DNA of 64,000 bases from Kitasatospora sp. GP82 (lineage in GTDB: Bacteria > Actinomycetota > Actinomycetes > Streptomycetales > Streptomycetaceae): the NCBI RefSeq assembly GCF_029892105.1, contig NZ_JARZAJ010000006.1, positions 1 through 64,000 of the forward strand, given 5' to 3'. Made by a program: the position numbers and the translations under genes. Below, one piece after another: positions 1 to 7,878 of this stretch. The number at the start of each line of letters is the position of its first letter. Position 1 is the first letter of the stretch. Under the pieces are notes generated by a model. The model was not told where the DNA came from and ran no database searches. It saw nothing but the letters and a program-made list of their open reading frames with translations.

Positions 1-25
1 AGCCAGGATCAAACTCTCCGTGAAT
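1..25 (-). rRNA. 16S ribosomal RNA, 5' end only
   Basis: Read on the minus strand the first bases give the universal 16S start (TTCACGGAGAGTTTGATCC, then TGGCT), the binding region of the 27F primer. Only about 25 nt are inside the window and the rest of the rrn operon lies to the left. The mature 5' end is placed by analogy with other Streptomyces 16S genes and may be off by a few bases. Confidence 0.93.
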
Positions 26-405
26 GATTACTCGGCCCCAAAATTCCAAGGGCCGGTTCACACTCGCGTTGAGCGGCACGGCAACCACCGGAATAAGGTA
101 GTCCCGCGCACTGCGTCCTCGCTGTGTTTTATTTCAAAAGGAATCTCCAGCAAGACCATGACGGTCTCGCCGGGGATGTCAACATATCTGGCGTTGACTT
201 TTGGCACGCTGTTGAGTTCTCAAGGAACGGACGCTTCCTTCGAGCCGCCTTCCAGCGGGCCCTCCGGGCGCTTCGTTCTTTCGTGTTTCCAGCTTATCAG
301 ATGTTTTCCGCTCCGTTTACCGGCGCTTCACTCACCAGACTTGCTTTTCTTCGCCCCTCTCGGTGCGACTCCGGAACTGTACGGGTCCCGGACCTCCATA
401 AGCAA
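26..405 (-). promoter_or_regulatory. rRNA operon promoter and leader region
   Basis: This stretch upstream of 16S holds no gene. It is less GC-rich than its surroundings and resembles Streptomyces rrn leaders. At about 211-224 lies the TTGAGTTCTCAA element that recurs in rrn leaders and spacers, probably for processing or antitermination. A minus-strand TTGACA at 177-182 is followed after 17 bp by TGGTCT (154-159), one plausible promoter; streptomycete rrn operons usually have several, so others are expected. Short open frames across it lack coding character. Confidence 0.7.
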
Positions 406-450
406 ATCGCCCCCGCCCGGAGCCCCCCACGGGTCCCGGACAGGGGCGAT
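406..450 (-). terminator. Possible terminator after threonine aldolase gene
   Basis: ATCGCCCC at 406-413 is complementary to GGGGCGAT at 443-450, with a GC-rich 29-nt loop, just past the stop of the threonine aldolase gene and before the rrn promoters. There is no T-run and the loop is long, so the call is tentative. Confidence 0.35.
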
Positions 451-470
451 CGACGGACCGGACACCGAGG

Positions 471-1574
471 TCAGGCCCGGCTCATCTCCTCCGCGATCGC
501 TGCCGCGAAGGCGTCGATGTCGGCCTCTGTCGTGTCGAAAGCGGCCATCCAGCGCACCTCGCCGGTGTGCTCGTCCCAGAAGTAGAAGCGGTACCGCTTC
601 TGCAGACGCTCACTGACCTCCCGCGGGAGCAGCGCGAAGACCGCGTTCGCCTCGACCGGGCGGACGACCGTCACACCGTCGATCTGGCGGACGGCGGCTT
701 CCAGGCGCTTGGCCATGGCGTTGGCGTGTCCGGCGTTGCGCAGCCACAGGTCGCCGGCCAGCAGGGCCTCGAACTGCACGGAGACGAAGCGCATCTTCGA
801 GGCGAGCTGCATCGACATCTTGCGCAGGTACTTGATGTCGCGGACCCGGTCGGGGTTGAGGACGACCACGGCCTCACCGAAGAGCAGGCCGTTCTTCGTG
901 CCGCCGAAGGAGAGGACGTCGACGCCCGCGTCCGTGGTGAAGGCGCGGAAGGGGAGGCCGAGCGAGGCTGCGGCGTTGGCCAGGCGCGAGCCGTCCATGT
1001 GGACGAGCATGCCGCGCTCGTGGGCGTGCTCGCAGATCGCCCGGACCTCTTCGGCGGTGTAGCGGGTGCCGAGCTCGGTGCTCTGGGTGATGGAGACGGC
1101 GAGCGGCTGGGCCCGGTGCTCGTCGCCCCAGCCCCACGCCTGCTGGTCGATCAGCTCGGGGGTGAGCTTGCCGTCCGGGGTGGGAATGGTGAGCAGCTTG
1201 ATGCCCGCGATCTTCTCGGGGGCGCCGCACTCGTCCACGTTGATGTGGGCGGTCCCTGCCGCGATGACCGCGCCCCAGCGCGGGAGCAGGGCCTGGAGGG
1301 CGACGACGTTGGCGCCGGTGCCGTTGAAGACGGGGTACGCCTCGGCGCGCTCGCCGAAGTGCTTGCGGAAGACCGTCTGGAGGTGCTCGGTGTACTGGTC
1401 CTCGCCGTAGGCGACCTGGTGGCCGTCGTTGGCCAGGGCTATCGCGGCGAGGATCTCGGGGTGGACCCCGGCGTAGTTGTCGCTGGCGAAGCCGCGGACG
1501 GCGGGGTCGTGCCGCCGTACCGCGTCCGTCGTTCCGGGGAGTGCTCCAGCGGGTGCGCCGGGGGTGGTGCTCAT
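471..1574 (-). CDS. Low-specificity threonine aldolase
   Basis: A 367-residue PLP enzyme of the beta-eliminating lyase family (fold type I), expected to cleave L-threonine or allo-threonine to glycine and acetaldehyde in the cytoplasm. Visible motifs are HMDGSRLANA (about 192-201), with the aspartate that contacts the PLP nitrogen, and the Schiff-base lysine in SFGGTKNG (K227). The start ATG overlaps the stop of the upstream SDR gene as ATGA, so translation is probably coupled. It is the last gene of a three-gene operon with the SDR and the DUF6421 gene. Homologues are often annotated simply as beta-eliminating lyase, so substrate is inferred. Confidence 0.9.
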   Translation of the reverse strand: MSTTPGAPAGALPGTTDAVRRHDPAVRGFASDNYAGVHPEILAAIALANDGHQVAYGEDQYTEHLQTVFRKHFGERAEAYPVFNGTGANVVALQALLPRWGAVIAAGTAHINVDECGAPEKIAGIKLLTIPTPDGKLTPELIDQQAWGWGDEHRAQPLAVSITQSTELGTRYTAEEVRAICEHAHERGMLVHMDGSRLANAAASLGLPFRAFTTDAGVDVLSFGGTKNGLLFGEAVVVLNPDRVRDIKYLRKMSMQLASKMRFVSVQFEALLAGDLWLRNAGHANAMAKRLEAAVRQIDGVTVVRPVEANAVFALLPREVSERLQKRYRFYFWDEHTGEVRWMAAFDTTEADIDAFAAAIAEEMSRA

Positions 1575-2332
1575 CGGGCTGTCAGCCACAGGTGCTGTCC
1601 GTTCAGTTCTGCTGCGGGGCGGTCCCAGAGGCCCGCCAGGGTCTCGGCAAGGTCGGCGGTGTCGGTGAAACCGGCGAACTTCGCCTCCGGCTTCTCGGCG
1701 CGCATCTCCGGGGTGACCAGTGCCTTGATCACCAGAATGGCAGCCGCAGCGGTCGGCAGGCCGTCGGTGGAGGTCGTCTCCTTCTTGAAGGAGTCGGCCA
1801 TGGCGAGCGTCCAGGCTTCGCTGGCCGCCTTGGCGGCGGCATAGGCGGCGCCGCCCGCGGTCGGCTTGTGCGCGGCGGTGGCCGAGATCATGGCGTAGCG
1901 GCCGGAGGCGCTGCGGACCAGCGCGGGCTGGAAGGCCAGCGAGGTGTGCTGGAGGGTGCGGACGACCCGGTCGTGCAGCCAGTCCCAGTCGTCTATCCGG
2001 CTGTCGAAGAAGGTCTTGCTGCCGCGCCAGCCGCCGACGAGGTGGAAGAGGCCGTCGACGTGGCCGTGCTCGGCCTCGAGGTGGTCGGCCCAGTCGTGGA
2101 CCTCCTGCGGGTCGAGCAGGTCGATGACCTGGCCGCTGATCCGCGCGCCCGGTACGGCCGAGCGCACCGCGTCGGTGGCGGCGTCGAGGCGCTGCGCGTC
2201 GCTGCCGGCGGCGATCACGGTGGCGCCCTGGGCGGCGAGGCGGCGCAGCGTGGCGCGTCCGGCCGGTCCGGTGGCGCCTGCGACGGCGACGACCTTGTCC
2301 GCGAGGGCGGTCGAGTAGGAGGGCGTGGTCAC
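1571..2332 (-). CDS. SDR family oxidoreductase
   Basis: A 253-residue short-chain dehydrogenase/reductase. The N-terminal nucleotide-binding motif reads AGATGPAGRATLRRL (about 18-32), where classical SDRs have TGxxxGxG; the usual NNAG is replaced by LVGGW; the active-site YxxxK is in AAYAAAKAA. The start is a GTG at 2330-2332 that overlaps the DUF6421 stop as GTGA, and its own stop overlaps the next gene as ATGA. This tight coupling suggests the three products act in one pathway. The substrate is unknown. Confidence 0.87.
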   Translation of the reverse strand: MTTPSYSTALADKVVAVAGATGPAGRATLRRLAAQGATVIAAGSDAQRLDAATDAVRSAVPGARISGQVIDLLDPQEVHDWADHLEAEHGHVDGLFHLVGGWRGSKTFFDSRIDDWDWLHDRVVRTLQHTSLAFQPALVRSASGRYAMISATAAHKPTAGGAAYAAAKAASEAWTLAMADSFKKETTSTDGLPTAAAAILVIKALVTPEMRAEKPEAKFAGFTDTADLAETLAGLWDRPAAELNGQHLWLTAR

Positions 2333-3750
2333 GCGGCGGCTCCCTGGAGGCCGGCACCGGTGATGCCGGTGGTGGCGGCGATGACGCCGCGGAGCTTCTT
2401 GGAGAGGGCCTCGTAGAACATGCTGAGCGGGAACTCGTCGGGCAGGACGGCGTCGCACAGCGCCTTGTTGAGGGCCTTGCCGTCGGTGATGTCGAGCGGC
2501 AGCGCCTCGGTTCCCTTGGCCCAGGTGGAGGCCGGGTGGGGGGTGAGGTAGCGGGAGACCAGCTGGTAGGCGGCGATCCAGTGGGCGGTCTTGGGGCGGT
2601 CGATGCCGTCGCGATAGAGGGTCTCGATCTCGCCGCACAGCTGGTTGGTGACCTCGGCGACGCGGGTCCAGTCGATGGTGAGGCGGTTGTCGCGCCAGCG
2701 CAGGGCGTCGTGCTTGTGCAGGTAGGCGAAGAGCAGCTGGCCGCCCATGCCGTCGTAGTTGCGCACGCGGTCACCGCTGACCGGGAAGCGGAAGAGGCGG
2801 TCGAAGAGGATCGCGTACTGGACGTCGCGGCCCTGTGCGTAGCCCTCGGCCTCCAGGTGGACGGCCTCCTTGAAGGCGGTCAGGTCGCAGCGGAGCTCTT
2901 CCAGGCCGTACATCCAGAACGGGCTGCGCTGCTTGATCATGAACGGGTCGAAGGGCAGATCGCCGTGGCTGTGGGTGCGGTCGTGGACCAGGTCCCACAG
3001 GACGAAGGTCTGCTGGGCGCGCTCCTGGTCGGTGAGCAGCTCGGCGGCGTCGGCGGGGATCTGGAGGCCGAGCTGGTCGACGGCGCTGGTGGAGACGGCG
3101 CGGAAGCGGGCGGCCTCGCGGTCGCAGAAGATGCCGCCCCAGGTGAAGCGCTCGGGGGCCTGGCGGACGGCGACCGTCTCGGGGAAGAGCACGGCCGAGT
3201 TGGTGTCGTACCCGGCGGTGAAGTCGCTGAAGGTGATCGGCACGAACATCGGGTTGTCGAAGCGGGTGTGCTCCAGCTCGGCCAGCCACTCGGGCCAGAC
3301 CACCTTGAGCAGGACGGCTTCGAGGTTGCGGTCCGGGTTGCCGTTCTGGGTGTACATCGGGAAGACGACGAGGTGCTCGAGGCCGTCGGCGCGCTGCGCG
3401 GCGGGCTGGAAGGCGAGCAGCGAGTCGAGGAAGTCGGGCTCGCGGTAGCCGGTGTCGGCCCATTTGCGCAGGTCGGCCCGGACGGCGGTGAGGTACTCGG
3501 CGTCGTGCGGGAAGAGCGGGGTGAGCTCCTCGATCGCGGTGAGCACGGTGGTCAGCAGCGGGTCGACGACGTGCCGCTGCACGGCGGCGAGGTCGATGGA
3601 GCCGTCCTTGGACTGCAGGGGGCGCAGGGCCTCGACGGCGTCCTTGAGCCGGAGCCAGGCGGGGTGGGCCGCGTGGCCGGAGGGCTGGGTGGCCGGGGTC
3701 GCTACGGGAAGGTCGGCCGCCACAGCGAGCCTAGGCGAAAGATTCTGCAT
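2329..3750 (-). CDS. DUF6421 family protein
   Basis: A 473-residue protein I recognise as the actinobacterial family DUF6421, which typically sits directly upstream of an SDR and a threonine aldolase, as here. No signal peptide or membrane segment is seen. Conserved-looking elements include HDRTHSHGDLPFDPFM, with several histidines and an aspartate that could bind metal, and MYGLEELRCDL. The biochemical role is unknown. The ATG at 3750 was chosen because it follows a promoter about 40 bp upstream and removes a poor-composition extension; its ribosome site (GAAGTGAG) is weak. It is the first gene of the coupled operon. Confidence 0.82.
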   Translation of the reverse strand: MQNLSPRLAVAADLPVATPATQPSGHAAHPAWLRLKDAVEALRPLQSKDGSIDLAAVQRHVVDPLLTTVLTAIEELTPLFPHDAEYLTAVRADLRKWADTGYREPDFLDSLLAFQPAAQRADGLEHLVVFPMYTQNGNPDRNLEAVLLKVVWPEWLAELEHTRFDNPMFVPITFSDFTAGYDTNSAVLFPETVAVRQAPERFTWGGIFCDREAARFRAVSTSAVDQLGLQIPADAAELLTDQERAQQTFVLWDLVHDRTHSHGDLPFDPFMIKQRSPFWMYGLEELRCDLTAFKEAVHLEAEGYAQGRDVQYAILFDRLFRFPVSGDRVRNYDGMGGQLLFAYLHKHDALRWRDNRLTIDWTRVAEVTNQLCGEIETLYRDGIDRPKTAHWIAAYQLVSRYLTPHPASTWAKGTEALPLDITDGKALNKALCDAVLPDEFPLSMFYEALSKKLRGVIAATTGITGAGLQGAAA

Positions 3751-3788
3751 CTGAGACTCACTTCGACAGGAGTTATTTCGACACGGAC

Positions 3789-3818
3789 ACCATAGATTCG
3801 AAAGGTTCTCCTGTTCAA
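3789..3818 (-). promoter_or_regulatory. Promoter of DUF6421-SDR-aldolase operon
   Basis: On the minus strand TTGAAC (3813-3818) and TATGGT (3789-3794) are separated by 18 bp, a good primary-sigma match, 38 bp before the DUF6421 ATG. The rest of the 457-bp gap (3751-4207) is GC-rich, carries a repeated TGGACAG (3865 and 3888 area) and must also contain the promoter of the divergent ABC importer, for which no convincing hexamers were found. Confidence 0.5.
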
Positions 3819-4207
3819 GGGGAACCGGTTCGCGATCCGGTGCAATCCGGGAGGTGTCCGCTATCTGGACAGCTCTCGGATGGTGTGGACAGCGGTGCGG
3901 ACGGGATGCGCACCTCCCGCCGTGCTCCCGGCGGATCTTGTGACCTCCGGCCACCCCGACCTGCTCCGGGTGCGCTCCTGTTGTCGCGCGCGCGTCTGCT
4001 GCCTCTGCCGCCGCTGTCGTCACTGACGCCTGCTCGGGAGGCACCGCGGAGACGGTGCCGTACGCCGACCATGCCTCGTGCCCTGCAGCGCCGCCACCGG
4101 GAGGGATCCGGTGTTTTCACCGCGCGTGGTGGGCACCTTCCCGAGGGCATTCGTCCGCGATCCCACCTCTTCGCCCTCTCTGGAGTCCTGCCATGTGGAG
4201 TCCCGCC

Positions 4208-5113
4208 ATGACCTCTGCCCCTGGTTCGCGTGCCGCCCGGCTGGCGCCGTTCGCCGCCCTGCTCGTCGCGGCCTCGGCGCTCACCGCCTGCGCCCCGCAG
4301 GAGGCCAAGACCGGTGGCGCGGCCTCGCCGGCCACCGGTGCCGGCTCGGCGCAGGCCGCGGGCGACTGCGCGAAGGGAGCGCTGGCGACCAGGAAGGCGG
4401 GCACGCTGACGGTCGGCACCGACAAGCCGGCGTACGCCCCGTGGTTCTCCGACGACAAGCCTGCGAACGGGAACGGCTTCGAGTCCGCCGTGGCATACGC
4501 GGTCGCCGAGCGGCTCGGCTACGGCAAGGACAAGGTCGACTGGGTCGTCAGCCCGTTCAACAAGGCGTTCGCGCCGGGTGCCAAGGACTTCGACTTCGAC
4601 ATCAACCAGGTCTCGATCAACGACGACCGCAGGAAGTCGGTCGACTTCTCCTCCGGCTACTACGACGTGCGGCAGGCCGTGGTCGCCCTGAAGGGCTCCA
4701 AGTTCGCGGGGGCCGCCGGCCTGGCCGGCCTCAAGGGCGCCAGGCTGGGCGCGCAGGTCGGCACCACGAGCCTGGCGAGCATCACCGACCAGATCAAGCC
4801 CAGCGGCCCGCCGGCCGTCTTCGACGACAACGATCTGGCGAAGGCCGCACTGAAGAACGGTCAGATCGACGCGCTGGTGGTCGACTTGCCGACCGCCTTC
4901 TACATCACCGGCGCCGAGGTGACGGACGCCAAGGTGGTCGGGCAGCTGGAGGGCGGCAGCGGCGCCGAGCAGTTCGGCCTGGTGCTGGACAAGGGCAGCA
5001 CGCTGACCGGCTGCGTCAGCCAGGCTGTGAACGCGCTGCGCTCCGACGGCACGCTGGCCAAGCTGGAGCAGCAGTGGCTGTCGGATGCCGTGTCCGCCCC
5101 GGTGCTGAAGTGA
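4208..5113 (+). CDS. Polar amino acid ABC transporter, substrate-binding lipoprotein
   Basis: A 301-residue family 3 solute-binding protein. A basic N-terminus, hydrophobic stretch and lipobox LTAC put the lipidated cysteine at residue 28, so it is anchored outside the membrane. The mature part begins with the classic GTLTVGTDKPAYAPWF and continues with FDFDINQVSINDDRRKSVDFSSGYY, the ligand-binding core of the amino acid family. The ATG at 4208 has GGAG 7 nt upstream; an in-frame ATG at 4193 has an almost identical GGAGTCCTGCC context, so either may be used. It heads a three-gene importer operon and its stop overlaps the permease start. The ligand is not determinable. Confidence 0.9.
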   Translation: MTSAPGSRAARLAPFAALLVAASALTACAPQEAKTGGAASPATGAGSAQAAGDCAKGALATRKAGTLTVGTDKPAYAPWFSDDKPANGNGFESAVAYAVAERLGYGKDKVDWVVSPFNKAFAPGAKDFDFDINQVSINDDRRKSVDFSSGYYDVRQAVVALKGSKFAGAAGLAGLKGARLGAQVGTTSLASITDQIKPSGPPAVFDDNDLAKAALKNGQIDALVVDLPTAFYITGAEVTDAKVVGQLEGGSGAEQFGLVLDKGSTLTGCVSQAVNALRSDGTLAKLEQQWLSDAVSAPVLK

Positions 5114-6018
5114 GCGCCGAAGTGGGTACGCCGACGGCGGAGAGCCGGCGGCGCGGGGGCGGCGCGGCCGAGCCGTACCGCCCGTCCGACCGCCGGCTGG
5201 CCCGCGAGGCGTACCGCAGACAGCGTGCCCGCCGCTCGGCGCTGATCGCCGCTCTCAGCACTGCGGCCACCGCGCTGGTGCTCTACCTGGTGGTCGTCAA
5301 CTCCCCGGGCTGGCAGCGCACTCGGGAGACCTTCTTCAATGCGCACTACGCCTGGCAGGCGCTGCCCGAGGTACTGAAGGGCCTTCGGGTCAACCTCGAA
5401 CTGATGGTGTGCTGCGGGGTGCTGATCCTGGTCTTCGGCCTGCTGCTGGCGGTGCTGCGCACCCTGCGCGGACCGGTCTTCCTGCCGGTGCGGCTGCTGG
5501 CCACCGTGTACGTGGACTTCTTCCTCGGCCTGCCGATGATCATCTGCCTGCTGATCATGATCACCGGTGTGCCCGCGCTGAGGCTGACCGGTGTGACCAC
5601 CGATCCGCTGCTGCTCGGCGGCGCGGCGCTGGTGCTCACCTACTCCGCGTACGTCAGCGAGGTGTTCCGCGCCGGGATCCAGTCGGTGCACCCGAGCCAG
5701 CGGGCCGCCGCCCGTTCGCTGGGGCTCAGCAACGCCCAGGCGATGCGCTACGTGGTGCTGCCGCAGGCCGTGCGCCGGGTGGTGCCGCCGCTGCTCAACA
5801 ACCTGGTGTCACTCCAGAAGGACACCGGCCTGGTCTCCATCGGCGGAGTGATCGACGCGGTGTACGCGGCGAAGATCATCACCTCGCAGACCTTCAACTA
5901 CACGCCCTACCTGGTCTCGGCGCTGGTCTTCCTCGTGCTGACCATCCCGATGACCCGGTTCACCGACTGGACGACCGCGCGGCTGAACCGCCGCCAGCAC
6001 CAAGGAGGAACGGTGTGA
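5110..6018 (+). CDS. Amino acid ABC transporter permease
   Basis: A 302-residue inner-membrane permease of the HisM/GlnP type. A charged cytoplasmic N-terminus of about 45 residues precedes roughly five to six membrane segments. The coupling loop that contacts the ATPase (EAA motif) is SQRAAARSLGLSNAQAMRYVVLPQA. The GTG start at 5110 overlaps the TGA of the binding-protein gene, so expression is coupled. A single permease gene implies a homodimeric channel. The AGGAGGA before the next gene lies within its 3' end. Confidence 0.9.
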   Translation: MSAEVGTPTAESRRRGGGAAEPYRPSDRRLAREAYRRQRARRSALIAALSTAATALVLYLVVVNSPGWQRTRETFFNAHYAWQALPEVLKGLRVNLELMVCCGVLILVFGLLLAVLRTLRGPVFLPVRLLATVYVDFFLGLPMIICLLIMITGVPALRLTGVTTDPLLLGGAALVLTYSAYVSEVFRAGIQSVHPSQRAAARSLGLSNAQAMRYVVLPQAVRRVVPPLLNNLVSLQKDTGLVSIGGVIDAVYAAKIITSQTFNYTPYLVSALVFLVLTIPMTRFTDWTTARLNRRQHQGGTV

Positions 6019-6770
6019 CCGAATCCGTGCTGCGTTTCGAGTCCGTCCGCAAGGGCTTCGGCGAGCACCTGGTGCTGCACGACGTCGAACTCGCCGTGCC
6101 CGCCCATTCGGTGACCGCTCTGATCGGTGCGTCGGGATCCGGCAAGTCCACGCTGATGCGCTGCGCCAACCTGCTGGAGGAGATCGACGACGGCGCGATC
6201 TTCCTGGACGGCGAGGAGATCACCGACCCGCGCGCCGACCAGGACACGATCCGGCGCCGGATCGGCGTGGTCTTCCAGGCGTACAACCTCTTCCCGCACA
6301 TGACCGTGCTGGACAACATCACCCTGGCCCCGCGCCGGGTGCACGGCGTCGGCCGGGCGGAGGCCGAGGCCGGGGCGCGGGAGCTGCTGGACCGGCTCGG
6401 ACTGGCCGACAAGGCCGGGGAGTACCCGGACCGGCTCTCCGGTGGGCAGCAGCAGCGGGTCGCGATCGTCCGGGCGCTGGCCACCGGGCCACGACTGCTG
6501 CTCCTGGACGAGATCACGGCGGCGCTCGACCCCGAGCTGGTCGGCGAGGTGCTGGCCGTCGTCCGGGGCCTCAAGGAGCAGGGCATGACGATGGTGCTCT
6601 GCACCCACGAGATGGGCTTCGCCCGCGAGGTCGCCGACCAGGTCTGCTTCCTGGACGCGGGTGTCGTCCTCGAACAGGGCCCGCCCGAGCAGGTCTTCGG
6701 CGACCCGCAGCAGGAGCGCACCAGGCAGTTCCTCAGCCGCGTCGTCGCCGCCGGCCGCCTCCCGCGCTGA
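6015..6770 (+). CDS. Amino acid ABC transporter ATP-binding protein
   Basis: A 251-residue ATPase of the polar amino acid uptake family. Walker A GASGSGKS, Q-loop VVFQAYNLFPH, signature LSGGQQQR, Walker B LLLLDEIT and switch histidine CTHEMGF are all present. Walker B has DEIT where most relatives read DEPT, a variant not expected to abolish activity. The GTG start at 6015 overlaps the permease stop (GTGA) and is served by AGGAGGA at 6004-6010. It completes the importer operon. Confidence 0.92.
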   Translation: MTESVLRFESVRKGFGEHLVLHDVELAVPAHSVTALIGASGSGKSTLMRCANLLEEIDDGAIFLDGEEITDPRADQDTIRRRIGVVFQAYNLFPHMTVLDNITLAPRRVHGVGRAEAEAGARELLDRLGLADKAGEYPDRLSGGQQQRVAIVRALATGPRLLLLDEITAALDPELVGEVLAVVRGLKEQGMTMVLCTHEMGFAREVADQVCFLDAGVVLEQGPPEQVFGDPQQERTRQFLSRVVAAGRLPR

Positions 6771-6791
6771 CCCCCACCGGGGCGGGCAACG

Positions 6792-6889
6792 CCCCAGGGG
6801 CGCGGGGTGAGTTCCAGGGGCGCGGGCGATCGAATGCCCGAGCATCCCCCTCACGGGGTTGTTCGCGCAGTTCGTCGCGCCCCCTGGGG
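6792..6889. repeat. Dispersed GGGGCGCGGGG-type inverted repeat
   Basis: CCCCAGGGGCGCG at 6792-6804 pairs with CGCGCCCCCTGGGG at 6876-6889 apart from one bulged base, with a second AGGGGCGCGGG copy in between and GTTCGCGCAGTTCGTCGCG near the right end. This matches a small repeat class common in Streptomyces intergenic regions. A relative lies at 50066-50117. It may also end transcription of the importer operon. Confidence 0.55.
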
Positions 6890-6999
6890 AGTTACCCCGG
6901 GACTGAACACGTCTGTGCGCCCCTGTGCGCGCCCTGCTACGCCCACCTCTGATCGGTGATCGTGGACGGTGCACATGTGACCGGTCGAGAGGGGCACCG

Positions 7000-7575
7000 A
7001 TGCACGGACCTGCCCTCGTCACCTGGCTGCTGGCAGCACTCGCCCTCGCGTCCGGCCTGTACTGCCTGGCCCGGCTGCGGGGTGTCGGCCCCGCCTGTGG
7101 CACGCACGGCGGCGCACGACGGCGGTGGCCCACTCATGAGTCCGACGTCACCGAGGCACTGATGGGACTCGGCATGGCCGGCATGGCCCTGCTGCCGGGC
7201 AGCCTCTGGGGCTGGCCGTTCGCGCTGCTCGCCACCGCCGAGATCGTCGCGGCGTTCGGCCGGAGCAGCCCGGCCGTTCGGGCGCACCGGCTGCACCACG
7301 GGATCGGGGCACTCGCGATGGCGTACATGGCGCTCGCCATGGCCGACGCGCCCGTGCACGCCCACCACAGCGCAGCACCCCCCGGTCTGCCGCTGCTGAC
7401 GGGGGCGCTACTGCTCTACTTCGGCTGCTACGCGCTCTGGTCCGGCAGCCGCCTGCTCACCGTTCCGGGCGCGGGTGTCTCGGCAACGGTCGGCCCGGCC
7501 GTGGGCGAAGGGGTGTCACGGGCCTGTCGGCTGGCCATGGGTGTCGGGATGTTCGCGATGCTGCTGACGATGTGA
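7000..7575 (+). CDS. DUF5134 domain membrane protein
   Basis: A 191-residue integral membrane protein with about five hydrophobic segments and histidine-rich stretches (HRLHHGIG near 90 and VHAHHSA near 123) that could bind metal or haem. I recognise the architecture as DUF5134, often found next to M56-type proteases, as here. The ATG at 7000 follows GAGAGGGGC. Function is unknown; a copper-linked or beta-lactam-sensing role is sometimes guessed for such neighbourhoods but nothing here proves it. Confidence 0.75.
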   Translation: MHGPALVTWLLAALALASGLYCLARLRGVGPACGTHGGARRRWPTHESDVTEALMGLGMAGMALLPGSLWGWPFALLATAEIVAAFGRSSPAVRAHRLHHGIGALAMAYMALAMADAPVHAHHSAAPPGLPLLTGALLLYFGCYALWSGSRLLTVPGAGVSATVGPAVGEGVSRACRLAMGVGMFAMLLTM

Positions 7576-7716
7576 CCCCGTGGACGCGCGGGAGTGCCTC
7601 TCGGACGCCCACCACCACGCGCCGGGCACATGCTCACCGGTAGTACACCCGGCCACCCGCCTCGAAAAGGATCTCCTGGGCCGGGTCGATGCAGGAATTA
7701 GGAAGGAGGTCCTGAG

Positions 7717-7878
7717 ATGCTTCCGGCCGTTCCGGCCCCGAGCCGGGCCGCCGGGGCTCCGGCGGTCAGTGGTGTTGGTCACCTGCCCGGCCAAGGCGTT
7801 CCGTGGGGGGCCTGGCAGCGCATAGGTTGGGGTGAGCGCGATGCCGCGCTCCCGTGTGTCCTGGGGGAGCACTCCTGA
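7717..7878 (+). CDS. Possible leader ORF ahead of the M56 protease
   Basis: A 53-codon frame starts at an ATG preceded by a consensus ribosome site (AAGGAGGT, 7703-7710, 6 nt away), and its TGA overlaps the ATG of the protease gene (TGATG). The predicted product is Pro/Gly/Ala-rich and matches no family I know. GC at third positions is about 74%, well below the neighbouring genes, which argues against a conserved protein; translation may matter only for coupling. This is the only candidate gene in the 302-bp gap 7576-7877. Confidence 0.3.
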   Translation: MLPAVPAPSRAAGAPAVSGVGHLPGQGVPWGAWQRIGWGERDAALPCVLGEHS

